This document shows, one piece after another, positions 40,734-50,520 of a stretch of DNA of 64,000 nucleotides. The position numbers were made by a program, and so were the translations under genes. The notes under the pieces are model-generated. The model did no database searches and was not told the DNA's origin. It worked only from the letters and a program-made list of their open reading frames with translations. The stretch's first letter is position 1; the number at the start of each line of letters is the position of its first letter. Source of the DNA: Coprococcus phoceensis (GTDB lineage Bacteria; Bacillota; Clostridia; Lachnospirales; Lachnospiraceae); assembly GCF_900104635.1 (NCBI RefSeq), contig NZ_FNWC01000006.1:186001-250000 (forward strand), written 5' to 3'.

Positions 40734-41819
40734 TTGTTATCGAATCAAATATTGCACAAGCCCATCAATGATATACATGAGATTATGGGGGTGGATTGTT
40801 CCGTGTGGAGTATGGAGGGAAAATGCCTTGCCATTGCGGGAATGAACGAGGATAGAATTAAGGCTGGAGTAGACAAATTTCTGAAAGAAGGAAAAGATGA
40901 GCAGGTATGTGAAGATGAGGCATTTTTCCTGATTCGAGATAACTATGATGCAGTGTATGTCCTTGCGCTTCATGAGGTTGTAGAGCAGGTTGCGATTATC
41001 GGAAGACTTTGTATCAGTCAGTTCCAAAACCTGATACACGCATATAAAGAACGTTTGGATAAGAATCATTTTTTCCAGAATTTATTGCTTGATAATCTTC
41101 TGCTTGTGGATATTTTTAATCAGGCAAAAAAGCTTGGGATTGAAGTGGAGCGAAGAAGAGTTGTATTCTTGATTGAACCGAAAAATGAGACGGACAATAT
41201 CGTTCTTGAGACGATGAAAGGTCTCTATGCAACCGGCTCTAAAGATTTTGTAACTTCAGTCGATGAAGGGCATATTATCCTGATTAAGGCGTTGGAGACG
41301 ACCGAAGGATATAAAGAACTGAATATGATTGCAAAATCCATTGTCGATACATTGACGATGGAAGCGATGGTCAACATGAGGGTGGCATATGGCACGATCG
41401 TAAATCAGCTACGAGATGTATCAAAGTCATACAAAGAAGCGGGCATGGCGCTGGATGTGGGGCGGATTTTCTATGAGCAGAAAAATGTTCTTGCATACAA
41501 TGAACTGGGTATCGGTCGTCTGATTCATCAGCTCCCGGTATCTTTGTGTGACATGTTTTTGCAGGAAGTGTTTGACGGAAAAGCGGTGGATCAGTTCGAT
41601 GAGGAGACACTGAGTACGGTCAATCAGTTCTTCCAGAATAATCTAAATATCTCGGAAACGGCGCGGCAGCTTTATGTACATAGAAATACATTGGTATACC
41701 GCCTGGAGAAGATTCAGAAACTGACAGGGTTAGATGTCCGGGTATTTGACGATGCGCTCACATTTAAAATCGCTATGATGGTATCGAATCATCTGAAATT
41801 CTTGCAATCAAAAGAGTAG
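40734..41819 (+). CDS. CdaR/PucR-type transcriptional regulator
   Basis: 361 residues. The N-terminal part (LLSNQILHKPINDIHEIMGV) is the sugar-diacid recognition type of domain found in CdaR. A middle GGDEF-like region lacks a GGDEF signature. The C-terminal PucR helix-turn-helix reads NNLNISETARQLYVHRNTLV then YRLEKIQKLTGLDVR. The start is TTG at 40734, correctly placed after AAGGAAGTGA. The effector is unknown; the neighbours pgi and an aconitase-like hydratase suggest central carbon metabolism at most. Confidence 0.87.
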   Translation: MLSNQILHKPINDIHEIMGVDCSVWSMEGKCLAIAGMNEDRIKAGVDKFLKEGKDEQVCEDEAFFLIRDNYDAVYVLALHEVVEQVAIIGRLCISQFQNLIHAYKERLDKNHFFQNLLLDNLLLVDIFNQAKKLGIEVERRRVVFLIEPKNETDNIVLETMKGLYATGSKDFVTSVDEGHIILIKALETTEGYKELNMIAKSIVDTLTMEAMVNMRVAYGTIVNQLRDVSKSYKEAGMALDVGRIFYEQKNVLAYNELGIGRLIHQLPVSLCDMFLQEVFDGKAVDQFDEETLSTVNQFFQNNLNISETARQLYVHRNTLVYRLEKIQKLTGLDVRVFDDALTFKIAMMVSNHLKFLQSKE

Positions 41820-41864
41820 AATACTATAATGAACAAATAATAAGACGTAGGAGGGAACAGTAGA

Positions 41865-44159
41865 ATGATAAAATTATATGAACATGGTGCATATTTACTG
41901 AATGGTACAGAAATTATCGAAGATGTGAATGATGCACAGGCAGCTGTTGCAGCAAAGACAGGACAGCAGGTCACAAAAGAAGAAGCTGCAAAAAACACAA
42001 TTGCGTACAGCATTTTAGAAGCACACAATACTTCTTCCGATATGGAGAGATTAAAGATTAAATTTGACAAATTGACTTCGCACGATATCACATTTGTCGG
42101 AATCATTCAGACCGCAAGAGCGTCTGGACTTGAAAAGTTCCCAATCCCATATGTTCTGACGAACTGCCATAACAGTCTGTGTGCCGTAGGTGGAACAATC
42201 AATGAAGATGACCACATGTTTGGACTTACCTGTGCAAAGAAATACGGCGGTATGTATGTTCCGCCACATCAGGCAGTCATCCACCAGTTCGCAAGAGAGA
42301 TGCTTGCAGGCGGCGGAAAGATGATTCTTGGTTCTGACAGCCATACTCGCTATGGAGCGCTTGGAACAATGGCGATGGGTGAAGGCGGACCGGAGCTTGT
42401 AAAACAGTTATTGAATAAGACATACGATATTAAGATGCCGGGCGTTGTTGCGATTTACTTAGACGGAGAGCCATCTGTCGGAGTGGGACCTCAGGACGTG
42501 GCGCTTGCAATCATTGGAGCAACATTTGCAAATGGATATGTAAATAATAAAGTAATGGAATTTGTCGGACCTGGTGTGGACAAGTTAAGCGCAGACTTCC
42601 GTATCGGAATTGATGTTATGACAACAGAGACGACCTGCCTTTCTTCTATTTGGAAGACTGACGAGACAATCAGAGAATTCTATGAGACTCACGGAAGAAG
42701 TGAAGAGTATAAAGAACTGAATCCGGGTGGGGCAGCGTACTATGACGGACTTGTTTATGTGGATTTGAGCAAGATCAAACCGATGATCGCGATGCCATTC
42801 CACCCAAGTAATACATATACGATTGACGAGGTAAATGCGAACTTAAAAGATATTTTACACGATGTAGAGCAGAAAGCGCTCGTAAGTCTTGACGGTGCGG
42901 TTGAGTATTCGCTGCAGGATAAGATTCGCGACGGGAAACTCTATGTAGAACAGGGAATTATCGCAGGATGCGCCGGCGGTGGATTTGAAAATATCTGTGC
43001 GGCAGCAGAGATCATTAAAGGGAAAAATATCGGTTCTGATGCATTTACATTCAGTGTATACCCGGCAAGTACACCGGTATATATGGAGCTTGTGAGAAAC
43101 GGAGCGGTTGCAGATCTGATGGCAGCCGGAACAATCGTGAAAACAGCGTTCTGCGGACCTTGTTTTGGCGCTGGAGATACACCTGCTAACAATGCATTCA
43201 GTATCCGCCACTCTACAAGAAACTTCCCGAACCGTGAAGGTTCTAAATTGCAGAGCGGACAGATTTCTTCTGTGGCACTTATGGATGCGCGTTCTATCGC
43301 TGCGACAGCGGCAAATAAAGGTTTCTTAACTTCTGCGGCTGATGTGATGGACAGAGAATACAAAGCTCCGAAATATCATTTTGATAAGAGCATTTATGCA
43401 AACCGTGTGTTTGACAGCAAAGGTGTTGCAGATCCAAGTGTTGAGATTCAGTTTGGACCAAACATCAAAGACTGGCCGGCAATGTCAGCATTACCGGAAA
43501 ATCTGGTCTTGAAAGTGGTATCTGAGATTCACGATCCGGTTACGACAACAGATGAGTTGATCCCATCAGGAGAGACTTCTTCTTACCGTTCTAACCCACT
43601 TGGACTTGCAGAGTTTGCATTGTCGCGTAAAGATCCTGCATATGTGGGACGTGCAAGAGAAGTGCAGAAAGCACAGAAAGCAATCGAGGCAAATCAGTGT
43701 CCATTAGAAGTGCTGGAAGAATTAAAACCGGTTATGGAGACAATCCGTGCATCTTATCCTGAAGTGGGCGAAGGCAACATCGGTGTCGGAAGTACAATCT
43801 TCGCGGTGAAACCGGGAGATGGTTCTGCGCGTGAACAGGCAGCGTCCTGCCAGAAAGTACTTGGAGGATGGGCAAATATCGCAAATGAATATGCGACAAA
43901 ACGTTATCGCTCGAACTTGATCAACTGGGGTATGCTCCCGTTTATCACAGAAGAAAAAGATACAGAGTTAAGTTTCAAAAACGGGGACTATATCTTCGTG
44001 CCGGATGTGAGAAAAGCAGTGGAAGATAAGACGGATGCTGTGAAAGCATATGTAGTCGGAGAAGAATTAAAAGAGATTACGTTGAAGTTAGGCGATCTGA
44101 CAGATAACGAGAGAGAGATCATTTTAAAAGGATGTCTGATCAACTATTATAGAGGATAA
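41865..44159 (+). CDS. Aconitase-family hydratase
   Basis: 764 residues, near the size of monomeric aconitases. The iron-sulfur cluster cysteines are expected in [12 protein letters not shown] (near residue 100) and [17 protein letters not shown] (near residue 428). The [19 protein letters not shown] segment and the C-terminal swivel domain ([20 protein letters not shown]) match the family. Lachnospiraceae proteins of this kind are usually labelled simply hydratase, and the substrate is not known; it could be a citrate-like or dihydroxy acid. TAGGAGGGAA precedes the ATG. The DUF6062 gene starts 3 bp downstream. Confidence 0.88.
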   Translation: MIKLYEHGAYLLNGTEIIEDVNDAQAAVAAKTGQQVTKEEAAKNTIAYSILEAHNTSSDMERLKIKFDKLTSHDITFVGIIQTARASGLEKFPIPYVLTNCHNSLCAVGGTINEDDHMFGLTCAKKYGGMYVPPHQAVIHQFAREMLAGGGKMILGSDSHTRYGALGTMAMGEGGPELVKQLLNKTYDIKMPGVVAIYLDGEPSVGVGPQDVALAIIGATFANGYVNNKVMEFVGPGVDKLSADFRIGIDVMTTETTCLSSIWKTDETIREFYETHGRSEEYKELNPGGAAYYDGLVYVDLSKIKPMIAMPFHPSNTYTIDEVNANLKDILHDVEQKALVSLDGAVEYSLQDKIRDGKLYVEQGIIAGCAGGGFENICAAAEIIKGKNIGSDAFTFSVYPASTPVYMELVRNGAVADLMAAGTIVKTAFCGPCFGAGDTPANNAFSIRHSTRNFPNREGSKLQSGQISSVALMDARSIAATAANKGFLTSAADVMDREYKAPKYHFDKSIYANRVFDSKGVADPSVEIQFGPNIKDWPAMSALPENLVLKVVSEIHDPVTTTDELIPSGETSSYRSNPLGLAEFALSRKDPAYVGRAREVQKAQKAIEANQCPLEVLEELKPVMETIRASYPEVGEGNIGVGSTIFAVKPGDGSAREQAASCQKVLGGWANIANEYATKRYRSNLINWGMLPFITEEKDTELSFKNGDYIFVPDVRKAVEDKTDAVKAYVVGEELKEITLKLGDLTDNEREIILKGCLINYYRG

Positions 44160-44161
44160 GC

Positions 44162-44875
44162 GTGAAAGAAAAATTATATACGATACCTGTAAATGATGCG
44201 TTCAAAGAGGACTGTGAATGTCCTCTTTGTAACATATATAAAAAACTGGAGCAGGAAGCGTTAGAATATACACTTCGTCCTTCCACATATATGACAGATG
44301 ACTGCAGACTGGAAAGTGACAAGGTAGGATTTTGTGCGAAACATGTTGCAATGTTGAAAGAAATGCCAGACCGCCTCGGACTTGCTCTGATGTTAAAGAC
44401 ACATATGGAAAAATCTATGAAAGAGATAGAAGCAAAACAAAATGAATCTGTAAAGGCAGCTTCTCTTTTTAAGAGAAAGTCAGAGCCTTCCGAACTTTTG
44501 AGTTATGTGAAAGGGTTGGAACATTCCTGCTTTGTATGTGATAAGATTGAAAGCACATTTCAAAATTATTTAGGAACAATTTTCTACCTTTACAAGAGAG
44601 AAGAAGAGTTTCGCAAATTGTTTCAATCATCAAAAGGATTTTGTACGAAGCATTATGGAATGTTGTATGAGATGGCGCCGGAACGACTGCGAGGAGAGAT
44701 GCTAGAGTCTTTTATAGCGGAATTGAACCGAATGTATCTGGAAAATATGAAACGTGTACATGAAGACTTAGGTTGGTTTATCGATAAATTTGATTATCGA
44801 TTTAAAGATGAGCCTTGGAAGAATGCGAAAGATGCATTGCTAAGAACGATGACAAAATTGAATAGTATTTTGTAA
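44162..44875 (+). CDS. DUF6062-family protein with repeated Cys motifs
   Basis: 237 residues, helical and soluble. Two related halves each have a CxxC followed by CxKH: CPLCNIYKKLEQEALEYTL with VGFCAKHVAML, and CFVCDKIESTFQNYLGT with GFCTKHYGMLYEM. The pattern suggests two metal or iron-sulfur sites made by an internal duplication. The function is unknown. The GTG at 44162 lies 3 bases after the hydratase stop, and AGAGGATAA serves as ribosome site, so the two are co-translated. It may help cluster assembly in the hydratase, but this is inference from position only. Confidence 0.8.
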   Translation: MKEKLYTIPVNDAFKEDCECPLCNIYKKLEQEALEYTLRPSTYMTDDCRLESDKVGFCAKHVAMLKEMPDRLGLALMLKTHMEKSMKEIEAKQNESVKAASLFKRKSEPSELLSYVKGLEHSCFVCDKIESTFQNYLGTIFYLYKREEEFRKLFQSSKGFCTKHYGMLYEMAPERLRGEMLESFIAELNRMYLENMKRVHEDLGWFIDKFDYRFKDEPWKNAKDALLRTMTKLNSIL

Positions 44876-44876
44876 C

Positions 44877-44903
44877 GGGAGAGAGCAGCACGCTCTCTCT
44901 TTG
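44877..44903 (+). terminator. Intrinsic terminator after the DUF6062 gene
   Basis: GAGAGAGC (44879-44886) pairs with GCTCTCTC (44892-44899), followed by TTTG. Confidence 0.75.
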
Positions 44904-44982
44904 TGTATGAAAAAATAATCTTCATGCAACACTTTGCAATTTTTGGTACTCTATATTTATACCGGTAGGAAGGAGTATCGAT

Positions 44983-46854
44983 ATGGAACAACATGAAAAA
45001 GAAATCATGGACAGCATCAGACGGCAGACAGAAAATATTGAGATTCCAGAACGGTTGAGACCGAGTGCGGTGGAAGAACAGATAATGAAACGTCAAAAAA
45101 GAGAACGAAGAAAAAGATACCGCTATGCATTGGCGGCGGCAGCCTGCCTTGGAATACTTGGGATAGCATATATCCAAACGAATGAAGGGAATACCCCAAG
45201 AAATAAGATCATCAGTCCGATTGTAGAAAAGGTACATAAAAGCGACAAGCTTCAAATGGCAAACTCTTATGAGGAGATTTATCAGTTGGTCAAAGGACCA
45301 GGACAGCGTTATGGACATGAGATTGCACTAGAGGAGGAAGCAAAAGGGACTCCGGAGGCTTCTGTGGAGAACAGCAAAAACACGGAAAGCAGTTATTCAA
45401 AGACCAATACGAGAACAGAGAATGTAGATGAAGGGGATATTGTCAAAACAGATGGACGTTATCTATATGTCGTGAAAGAAGAAGGCAATGGGATTGGAAT
45501 TGTGGATACGGAAGGGAATAAACTGGAACAGATCACAGAGATCACACTCGAAGGGGAGTTTTGTATATCAGAAATCTATGTGGAAAATTCTTATTTGATC
45601 ATACTTGGAACAGAAAGCGAAGAGATTTATCCGGCAGGGGATGCGATTTATAGAACAGAGTATGAATATGCAGTTGAGAGTGTATGTGATACAAAGAGTA
45701 TAGTGTACGATATCTCTGATAAAAGACAACCTAAGGAAATTGGGAAATGTTTGCAGAGTGGAGGTTATAGTACCTCACGTCTAAACAACGGCTATCTGTA
45801 TGTATTCAGCCAATATTCAGTCAACAATCCGGAAGAAGAGAGAAAAGAACAGTATATTCCTTGCGTGAATGAGGAACTGCTTTCTCTCGATAAAATCTGT
45901 ATGCCAGATACAGAAAGCGCGAGAAACTATACTGTGATCACGGCGATAGATATTCAAAATCCAAGTGAAACGACAGATTCCATAGGTATTTTGTCGGATC
46001 AAGGTTTGTGCTATGCGAGCGCGGAAAATATTTATCTATATGAAACGATTTGGGAGGAAGACGGTGGAAGAACTACCGAGATACGAAAATTCTCCTATGG
46101 AGAAGGGAAATTGACCGGGGTGGCGAAGACACGGGTAAACGGTTATCTGAATGACAGTTTCAGTATCGATGAATATAATGGATATCTCAGATTGGTCACA
46201 ACAGTGGATCGAACGAATGCGGTCTATGTGTTAGATGAGAAGCTGGAAGAGACTGGGAAAATAGAAAATCTGGCGAAAGATGAACGAATCTATTCAGCGC
46301 GTTTTATGGGAGATATCGGGTATTTTGTGACATATCGAGAGACGGATCCACTTTTTTCTGTTGATTTATCAGACCCGGCAAATCCAAAGATTATAGGAGA
46401 ACTAAAGATTCCGGGATTTTCAGAATATCTGCATCCATATGGAGACGGCTTGCTGCTTGGAATCGGCATGGAAGACGATGGAAATGACGAGAAGGACAGG
46501 CGGGTAAAACTTTCGATGTTTGATATTTCGGATCCTTCTAATGTCAAAGAGATTGACAAGATTGTTTTAAAAGATAGTTATTACAGTACTGCATTCGAAG
46601 ATTATAAATCCGTGCTGGCAGATGCGGAGAAAAATCTAATTGGATTCTTCACATATGGGGAAAGGGAGACATATCATATATACGGATATGACCGGGTACA
46701 TGGGTTCACCTGTAAAATGCAGGAAACGACAGGAAAATATGCATGGCATGTTCGAGGAGTTTATCTTCAAGACACATTTTATCTGATTGACGGAAACCAA
46801 ATAGAGTCTTATCGGCTTGCGGACTTTGAAAAAGTAGACGATCTTATATTGTAG
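44983..46854 (+). CDS. Membrane-anchored beta-propeller domain protein
   Basis: 623 residues. A charged cytoplasmic N-terminus (about 50 residues, with KRQKRERRKRYRYA) precedes a single membrane helix (ALAAAACLGILGIAYI). The outer part has the Beta_propel family start TNTRTENVDEGDIVKTDGRY followed by LYVVKEEG and many repeated blades (YDISDKRQPKEIG, FDISDPSNVKEID). Such proteins often lie beside ECF sigma genes and may be signalling or wall proteins; the role is unknown. AAGGAGTATC precedes the ATG. Confidence 0.87.
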   Translation: MEQHEKEIMDSIRRQTENIEIPERLRPSAVEEQIMKRQKRERRKRYRYALAAAACLGILGIAYIQTNEGNTPRNKIISPIVEKVHKSDKLQMANSYEEIYQLVKGPGQRYGHEIALEEEAKGTPEASVENSKNTESSYSKTNTRTENVDEGDIVKTDGRYLYVVKEEGNGIGIVDTEGNKLEQITEITLEGEFCISEIYVENSYLIILGTESEEIYPAGDAIYRTEYEYAVESVCDTKSIVYDISDKRQPKEIGKCLQSGGYSTSRLNNGYLYVFSQYSVNNPEEERKEQYIPCVNEELLSLDKICMPDTESARNYTVITAIDIQNPSETTDSIGILSDQGLCYASAENIYLYETIWEEDGGRTTEIRKFSYGEGKLTGVAKTRVNGYLNDSFSIDEYNGYLRLVTTVDRTNAVYVLDEKLEETGKIENLAKDERIYSARFMGDIGYFVTYRETDPLFSVDLSDPANPKIIGELKIPGFSEYLHPYGDGLLLGIGMEDDGNDEKDRRVKLSMFDISDPSNVKEIDKIVLKDSYYSTAFEDYKSVLADAEKNLIGFFTYGERETYHIYGYDRVHGFTCKMQETTGKYAWHVRGVYLQDTFYLIDGNQIESYRLADFEKVDDLIL

Positions 46855-46861
46855 AATGCAT

Positions 46862-46906
46862 AAAAAGACATTTTTTTGTTAAATTCATAACAAGAAAGTG
46901 TCTTTT
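46862..46906 (+). terminator. Long terminator hairpin after the beta-propeller gene
   Basis: AAAAAGACA (46862-46870) pairs with TGTCTTTTT (46899-46907), with a partly paired interior (TTGTTA/TAACAA). Confidence 0.75.
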
Positions 46907-47003
46907 TTGTTGAGTAACAAGAAAATATTGTACGAAACGCGCAAAAAATATCGATAAATTTAATTTTATGGGTGAAAAGTGATAAAAACTGTGATTGCAA
47001 CAC

Positions 47004-47032
47004 TTGACATGGTTATTAAAAAGGTTTAATAT
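47004..47032 (+). promoter_or_regulatory. Promoter of the multi-domain secreted protein and peptide unit
   Basis: TTGACA (47004-47009), 17-bp spacer, TAATAT (47027-47032). It leaves a 5' leader of about 175 bases that contains a hairpin GCATAGA/TCTATGC (47136-47165 region). The rest of the 46908-47213 gap is AT-rich without a recognisable gene. Confidence 0.75.
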
Positions 47033-47213
47033 TTAAGTGTTTAATACGTTCGACATGGAGAAAATTACTAAAAATAGTGCGTATTTAAAATCTTGAAAAA
47101 GAGGTGGCTTGGAAAGTAGATAGGTCATTCAGGCATAGAAAAAGAAGTATGGGTTATCTATGCAGTGTGAATACAGATATTTTCTAAGTTAGTAAAAGGA
47201 GAAGGAGAACGTT

Positions 47214-49631
47214 ATGAAATCAAAGAAAATGAAACAAGCGCTTGCTCTTCTTTGTGCAGGTGCAATGACAGTAACAGGAATGAATCTTCCTGTGAATGTA
47301 ATGTCAACAGATGCGGCAGCAGACTGGACATGGAATGCATTGGTTAGTGAATCGGGGTATCGAAAGGTTCCATTCAAAGAGTTATCAGCAATAGCTGATA
47401 CAGAGGCGGCTTCGGAAGGCGCAAGCACAGGTGGAGCATCTCGGGGAACAGGTAGAGCAGTGAATGTAGTGGATGGTGTGACTAGTTCTTATTACCACTC
47501 TGCTTATGAAGGAAATAAACAGCCAATAGTTTCTGACGGTACATTTACGGGAAATAATACAATTACGATAACACTTAATAACCCGGAAAGTGTGCAAGGG
47601 GTTACATATCTTCCGAGACAGGATAGTTATGGAAACGGTGCGATTAGAGAATTCTCTGTTCAAGTACAAAAAGAAGGAAGCACGGATTGGGAGAATGTGC
47701 CGGAGATATTTCAGAATGAATATCCGGACGCTAGTCAATCGACTTGGACAAGCGAACATAAAGCAGAAAAAGAACTTGTATTTGAGAATGAAATCGAAAA
47801 TGTAAAGAAAATTAAGCTGACTGTGACACATTCAGCGGGGCTTCAGTGGAATCGACATATTTCCGGAGCAGAGATTAGTGTCTTGAAACCTCATAGAGAA
47901 GCATTGCAAGATAAGGTCGAAGAAATGGATTCCATCATGGCATTGAATGTACGTGAAGGTGATGAAACATCCGGAAAAGTATATGACAGCAGCCAATATG
48001 ATGTGTTAAAACAACAAGCTGAAGAATTGTTGAACAGTGAGAGCGCAACAGACGAAGATTTGAAAAATGTTTTAACTCAATTGGAAAATTTAGAGTATAA
48101 ATTTTCTGATTCAGTTGGAACAGGAAGATATCTCTCTGATATGACACAAGAATCAGGAACTAGTGGCTGGCATGGAATTGTGAAAGATCAATGTCCGGAT
48201 CAAGATATTAAAATCAAATTGAAAAATAAAGCCGGAACAGTCGATACATATACAAAAGGTATTGGAGCTCATGAGCCATCAACAATTGTTTATAATGTAG
48301 AGGGCTATAAAAAGTTTGTGGCTGAAATTGGTGCATGTTCTCATCATGTAGATGGTACTGACGGTAAAAAAGCAGTTGGTGCAGATGAAAAGGCACATTT
48401 CGTTGTATCAGGAAGCGCTGATAATACTACTTATACAGAGTTATATTCTAATGAAACACTAACGCCAAGAACAGGGGCAGAACACATTGATATTAATATT
48501 CCTGACGATGTGAAATATTTAAAATTAGAATGTAGAAATAAAGAAGGGAATGCAACGCTACATACTTGTTGGGCAAATGCGAAAGTGTATGATTCAGTAG
48601 CAGTTGCAGATATCACATTAGATAAAGAAAGTTTGTCACTTAAGACAGGAGAAAAAGCAACATTAACACCAACGTTTAATCCGACGAACGCGACAAATAA
48701 GGAAGTTGTATGGGAATCGGAAGATGATAGTGTTGCTACAGTAAATGAAAATGGTGAGATCGAAGCAGTAGGCGTTGGAGAAACTGAGATTACAGTAAAA
48801 TCTAAAGCAGATGATACTATCACAGATAGCTGTATTGTAACTGTAACAGCAGATAAAGCAGCATTAGGGCAAGCAATTGCTGCTGCGGATGAAAAAATGG
48901 AAGAAGAGGATTTTGAAGTAAAATATACAGCAGAGTCACTTGCAGATTTCACAGAAGCTTATGAGTATGCAGTAGATGTTAATGTAAAAGCAGATGCGAC
49001 AATAGAAGAAGTTAATATTGCAACAGAATCATTAAAGGCAGCAATTGAAGGATTGCAAGCTAAGTTTGTTGTTACAATCAATAACAACGGAACAACAGAA
49101 ACAAAATACTGCGAGGCTGGAGATCAAGTGACAGTAGTTGCAAAACCAGCGCCGGAAGGTCAGAAGTTCTCACATTGGACAGTAAATGGAACACCAATTT
49201 CTTATAAAGAATCATATACATTTATAGTTTATGGTGACACGACAGTAGAAGCAAAATATGTAGCGAAAGATGAAGTGGTAGAACAAGAAGCTACGATTAT
49301 GTGTACGTCTTATTATGATGTAGCAACTAGTAAAGCTGTTTTTACTGCAAAACGTTCTTTGCCAGCTGGCAGCAAAGTGATTGAACATGGAATTATCATG
49401 ACAGATAGCACGGGATGGAGTAAATTAGGTAATGAAGGATTTGTGATTGGTGCAGAAAGAACTGTGAAAGGTACGGCTAAGACAACTGGATTAATCGGAA
49501 ACTATACATGTAGTATGAAGAGTACAAGAGATACTACATGGTATGGAAAAGGATATGTAAGATACACAGATAAAGATGGAGTGGAGCATACTTTATATAG
49601 CGAAGTGACATCGTGCAAAGTAATTCAATAA
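47214..49631 (+). CDS. Large secreted carbohydrate-binding/Ig-like surface protein
   Basis: 805 residues. The signal peptide (KKMKQALALLCAGAMTVTG) ends near residue 36. Domains in order, judged by pattern: discoidin/F5-8-type (about 65-205; VDGVTSSYYHSAYEGNKQPI), a helical FIVAR-like spacer (about 207-285), an NPCBM-like domain (about 290-440; YTKGIGAHEPSTIVYNVEGY), a Big_2 Ig-like domain (about 455-530; LDKESLSLKTGEKATLTPTF), a second FIVAR-like region (535-605), an InlB-type B repeat (608-670; PEGQKFSHWTVNGTPI) and a C-terminal domain of about 130 residues that I cannot name. No catalytic domain or sortase signal is seen. GGAGAAGGAGAA precedes the ATG. A RiPP-type precursor gene follows at 17 bp. 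Confidence 0.82.
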   Translation: MKSKKMKQALALLCAGAMTVTGMNLPVNVMSTDAAADWTWNALVSESGYRKVPFKELSAIADTEAASEGASTGGASRGTGRAVNVVDGVTSSYYHSAYEGNKQPIVSDGTFTGNNTITITLNNPESVQGVTYLPRQDSYGNGAIREFSVQVQKEGSTDWENVPEIFQNEYPDASQSTWTSEHKAEKELVFENEIENVKKIKLTVTHSAGLQWNRHISGAEISVLKPHREALQDKVEEMDSIMALNVREGDETSGKVYDSSQYDVLKQQAEELLNSESATDEDLKNVLTQLENLEYKFSDSVGTGRYLSDMTQESGTSGWHGIVKDQCPDQDIKIKLKNKAGTVDTYTKGIGAHEPSTIVYNVEGYKKFVAEIGACSHHVDGTDGKKAVGADEKAHFVVSGSADNTTYTELYSNETLTPRTGAEHIDINIPDDVKYLKLECRNKEGNATLHTCWANAKVYDSVAVADITLDKESLSLKTGEKATLTPTFNPTNATNKEVVWESEDDSVATVNENGEIEAVGVGETEITVKSKADDTITDSCIVTVTADKAALGQAIAAADEKMEEEDFEVKYTAESLADFTEAYEYAVDVNVKADATIEEVNIATESLKAAIEGLQAKFVVTINNNGTTETKYCEAGDQVTVVAKPAPEGQKFSHWTVNGTPISYKESYTFIVYGDTTVEAKYVAKDEVVEQEATIMCTSYYDVATSKAVFTAKRSLPAGSKVIEHGIIMTDSTGWSKLGNEGFVIGAERTVKGTAKTTGLIGNYTCSMKSTRDTTWYGKGYVRYTDKDGVEHTLYSEVTSCKVIQ

Positions 49632-49647
49632 AAGGAGAATGATTAGG

Positions 49648-49776
49648 ATGAGAAAAGAATTTTTAGAGCCAGAGTTGGAAGTTATTAAATTTGGAATGGA
49701 AGATATCATAACTACATCAGGTAATGGTGATGTAGAGGATACTGATAGCGATGACATGAAAGATCCTTGGGCATAG
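49648..49776 (+). CDS. Lasso/paeninodin-like RiPP precursor peptide
   Basis: 42 residues. The leader reads RKEFLEPELEVIKFGMEDII, close to the YxxPxLxxxGxxxxxT pattern of lasso leaders, and ends TTS. Thr23 is at position -2 of a Gly at 25, as in lasso precursors. The putative core, GNGDVEDTDSDDMKDPWA, is 18 residues and very acidic, with Asp at core positions 7 and 9, where a ring could close. AAAGGAG precedes the ATG. It shares a transcript with the secreted protein upstream and ends at a terminator; the modification genes start 94 bp further on. Confidence 0.75.
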   Translation: MRKEFLEPELEVIKFGMEDIITTSGNGDVEDTDSDDMKDPWA

Positions 49777-49810
49777 CGAGTTTCCAATGTAAAAGAACAT
49801 AATAGTTTAT

Positions 49811-49838
49811 AAAAAGGGCGTTTCTAACGCCCTTTTTC
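49811..49838 (+). terminator. Intrinsic terminator after the precursor peptide
   Basis: AAAAAGGGCGTT (49811-49822) pairs perfectly with AACGCCCTTTTT (49826-49837). Confidence 0.93.
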
Positions 49839-49869
49839 AATCATTTATAATTAAACTATGGGGGAAGAT

Positions 49870-50337
49870 ATGCGAGACACAACTTTAGAACAGGAATTAA
49901 GAGAAGGGAAGACCTGTGTTTCCACTACGGTGGGAGACAGTATGGAGCCAATGTTACGGAATCGAAAAGACACGGTTATTATTAAGCCGGTTTCGGGGAA
50001 GTTGAAGAGATATGATCTTCCGCTTTATAGGAGACCGGATGGGAAATACGTGTTGCATCGTATTTTGCATGTGAAAAAAGATGGATATGTAATTTGCGGA
50101 GACAATCGTTGGTGGAAAGAATATCCGGTGCCACAGGAATGGATATTAGGTGTTGTCACAGAATTTTACCGCGGTGAGAAACATATTTCAGTGAGAGACC
50201 CAAAGTACCGATTATATGTGCATCTATGGTGTGATTTCTTTTGGGTGCGAGTGATTGTACTTCGGATGAAGAACTTGTTTTCAAGGATTAAAAGGAAATT
50301 AAAAACTCATTGCAAGTCAAAGAATTCAATGTTATGA
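49870..50337 (+). CDS. S24/S26-family signal-peptidase-like protein of the RiPP locus
   Basis: 155 residues. The nucleophile motif is STTVGDSMEPMLRNRKDTVI, with the serine in GDSMEP. The second half has YVLHRILHV and GYVICGDNRWWKEY, the usual S24/S26 core. No clear membrane anchor is present; the C-terminus (WVRVIVLRMKNLFSRIKRKL) is basic and amphipathic. The expected lysine partner is not certain (K-R in the LKRYDLPLYRRPDGK stretch). Proteins of this type recur in clostridial clusters with PqqD and HPr-kinase-like genes and may cut the leader. The ATG at 49870 is chosen because GGGGGA lies just upstream. Confidence 0.8.
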   Translation: MRDTTLEQELREGKTCVSTTVGDSMEPMLRNRKDTVIIKPVSGKLKRYDLPLYRRPDGKYVLHRILHVKKDGYVICGDNRWWKEYPVPQEWILGVVTEFYRGEKHISVRDPKYRLYVHLWCDFFWVRVIVLRMKNLFSRIKRKLKTHCKSKNSML

Positions 50338-50520
50338 TGAAAAAAAGCATTCTATTTTCTATTTATCTAGCCGGTTTTGGCCGGCATCTAATACATTTCA
50401 TATAGCGGATTAAAAAAAATCTGTCCTTTCAGAAAATTCATGCTTTCAAATTACAAATTTACAAGCAGGAGTTTTCGAAGAAGGAAATCTCCTGAACAAT
50501 TTCATAAGAGGAGGTTTTAT

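Noticed and set aside
41865..44159. True citrate-cycle aconitase
   Set aside because: The family is right, but the sequence is of the uncharacterised hydratase type and no other citrate-cycle gene is nearby, so the substrate is left open.
47033..47213. Riboswitch in the leader of the large secreted protein
   Set aside because: Only one short hairpin is evident and there is no terminator or further structure.
50334..50405. 23-codon hydrophobic frame overlapping the S26-like gene stop (ATGATGA)
   Set aside because: No separate ribosome-binding site, no resemblance to a known peptide, and length is within chance.
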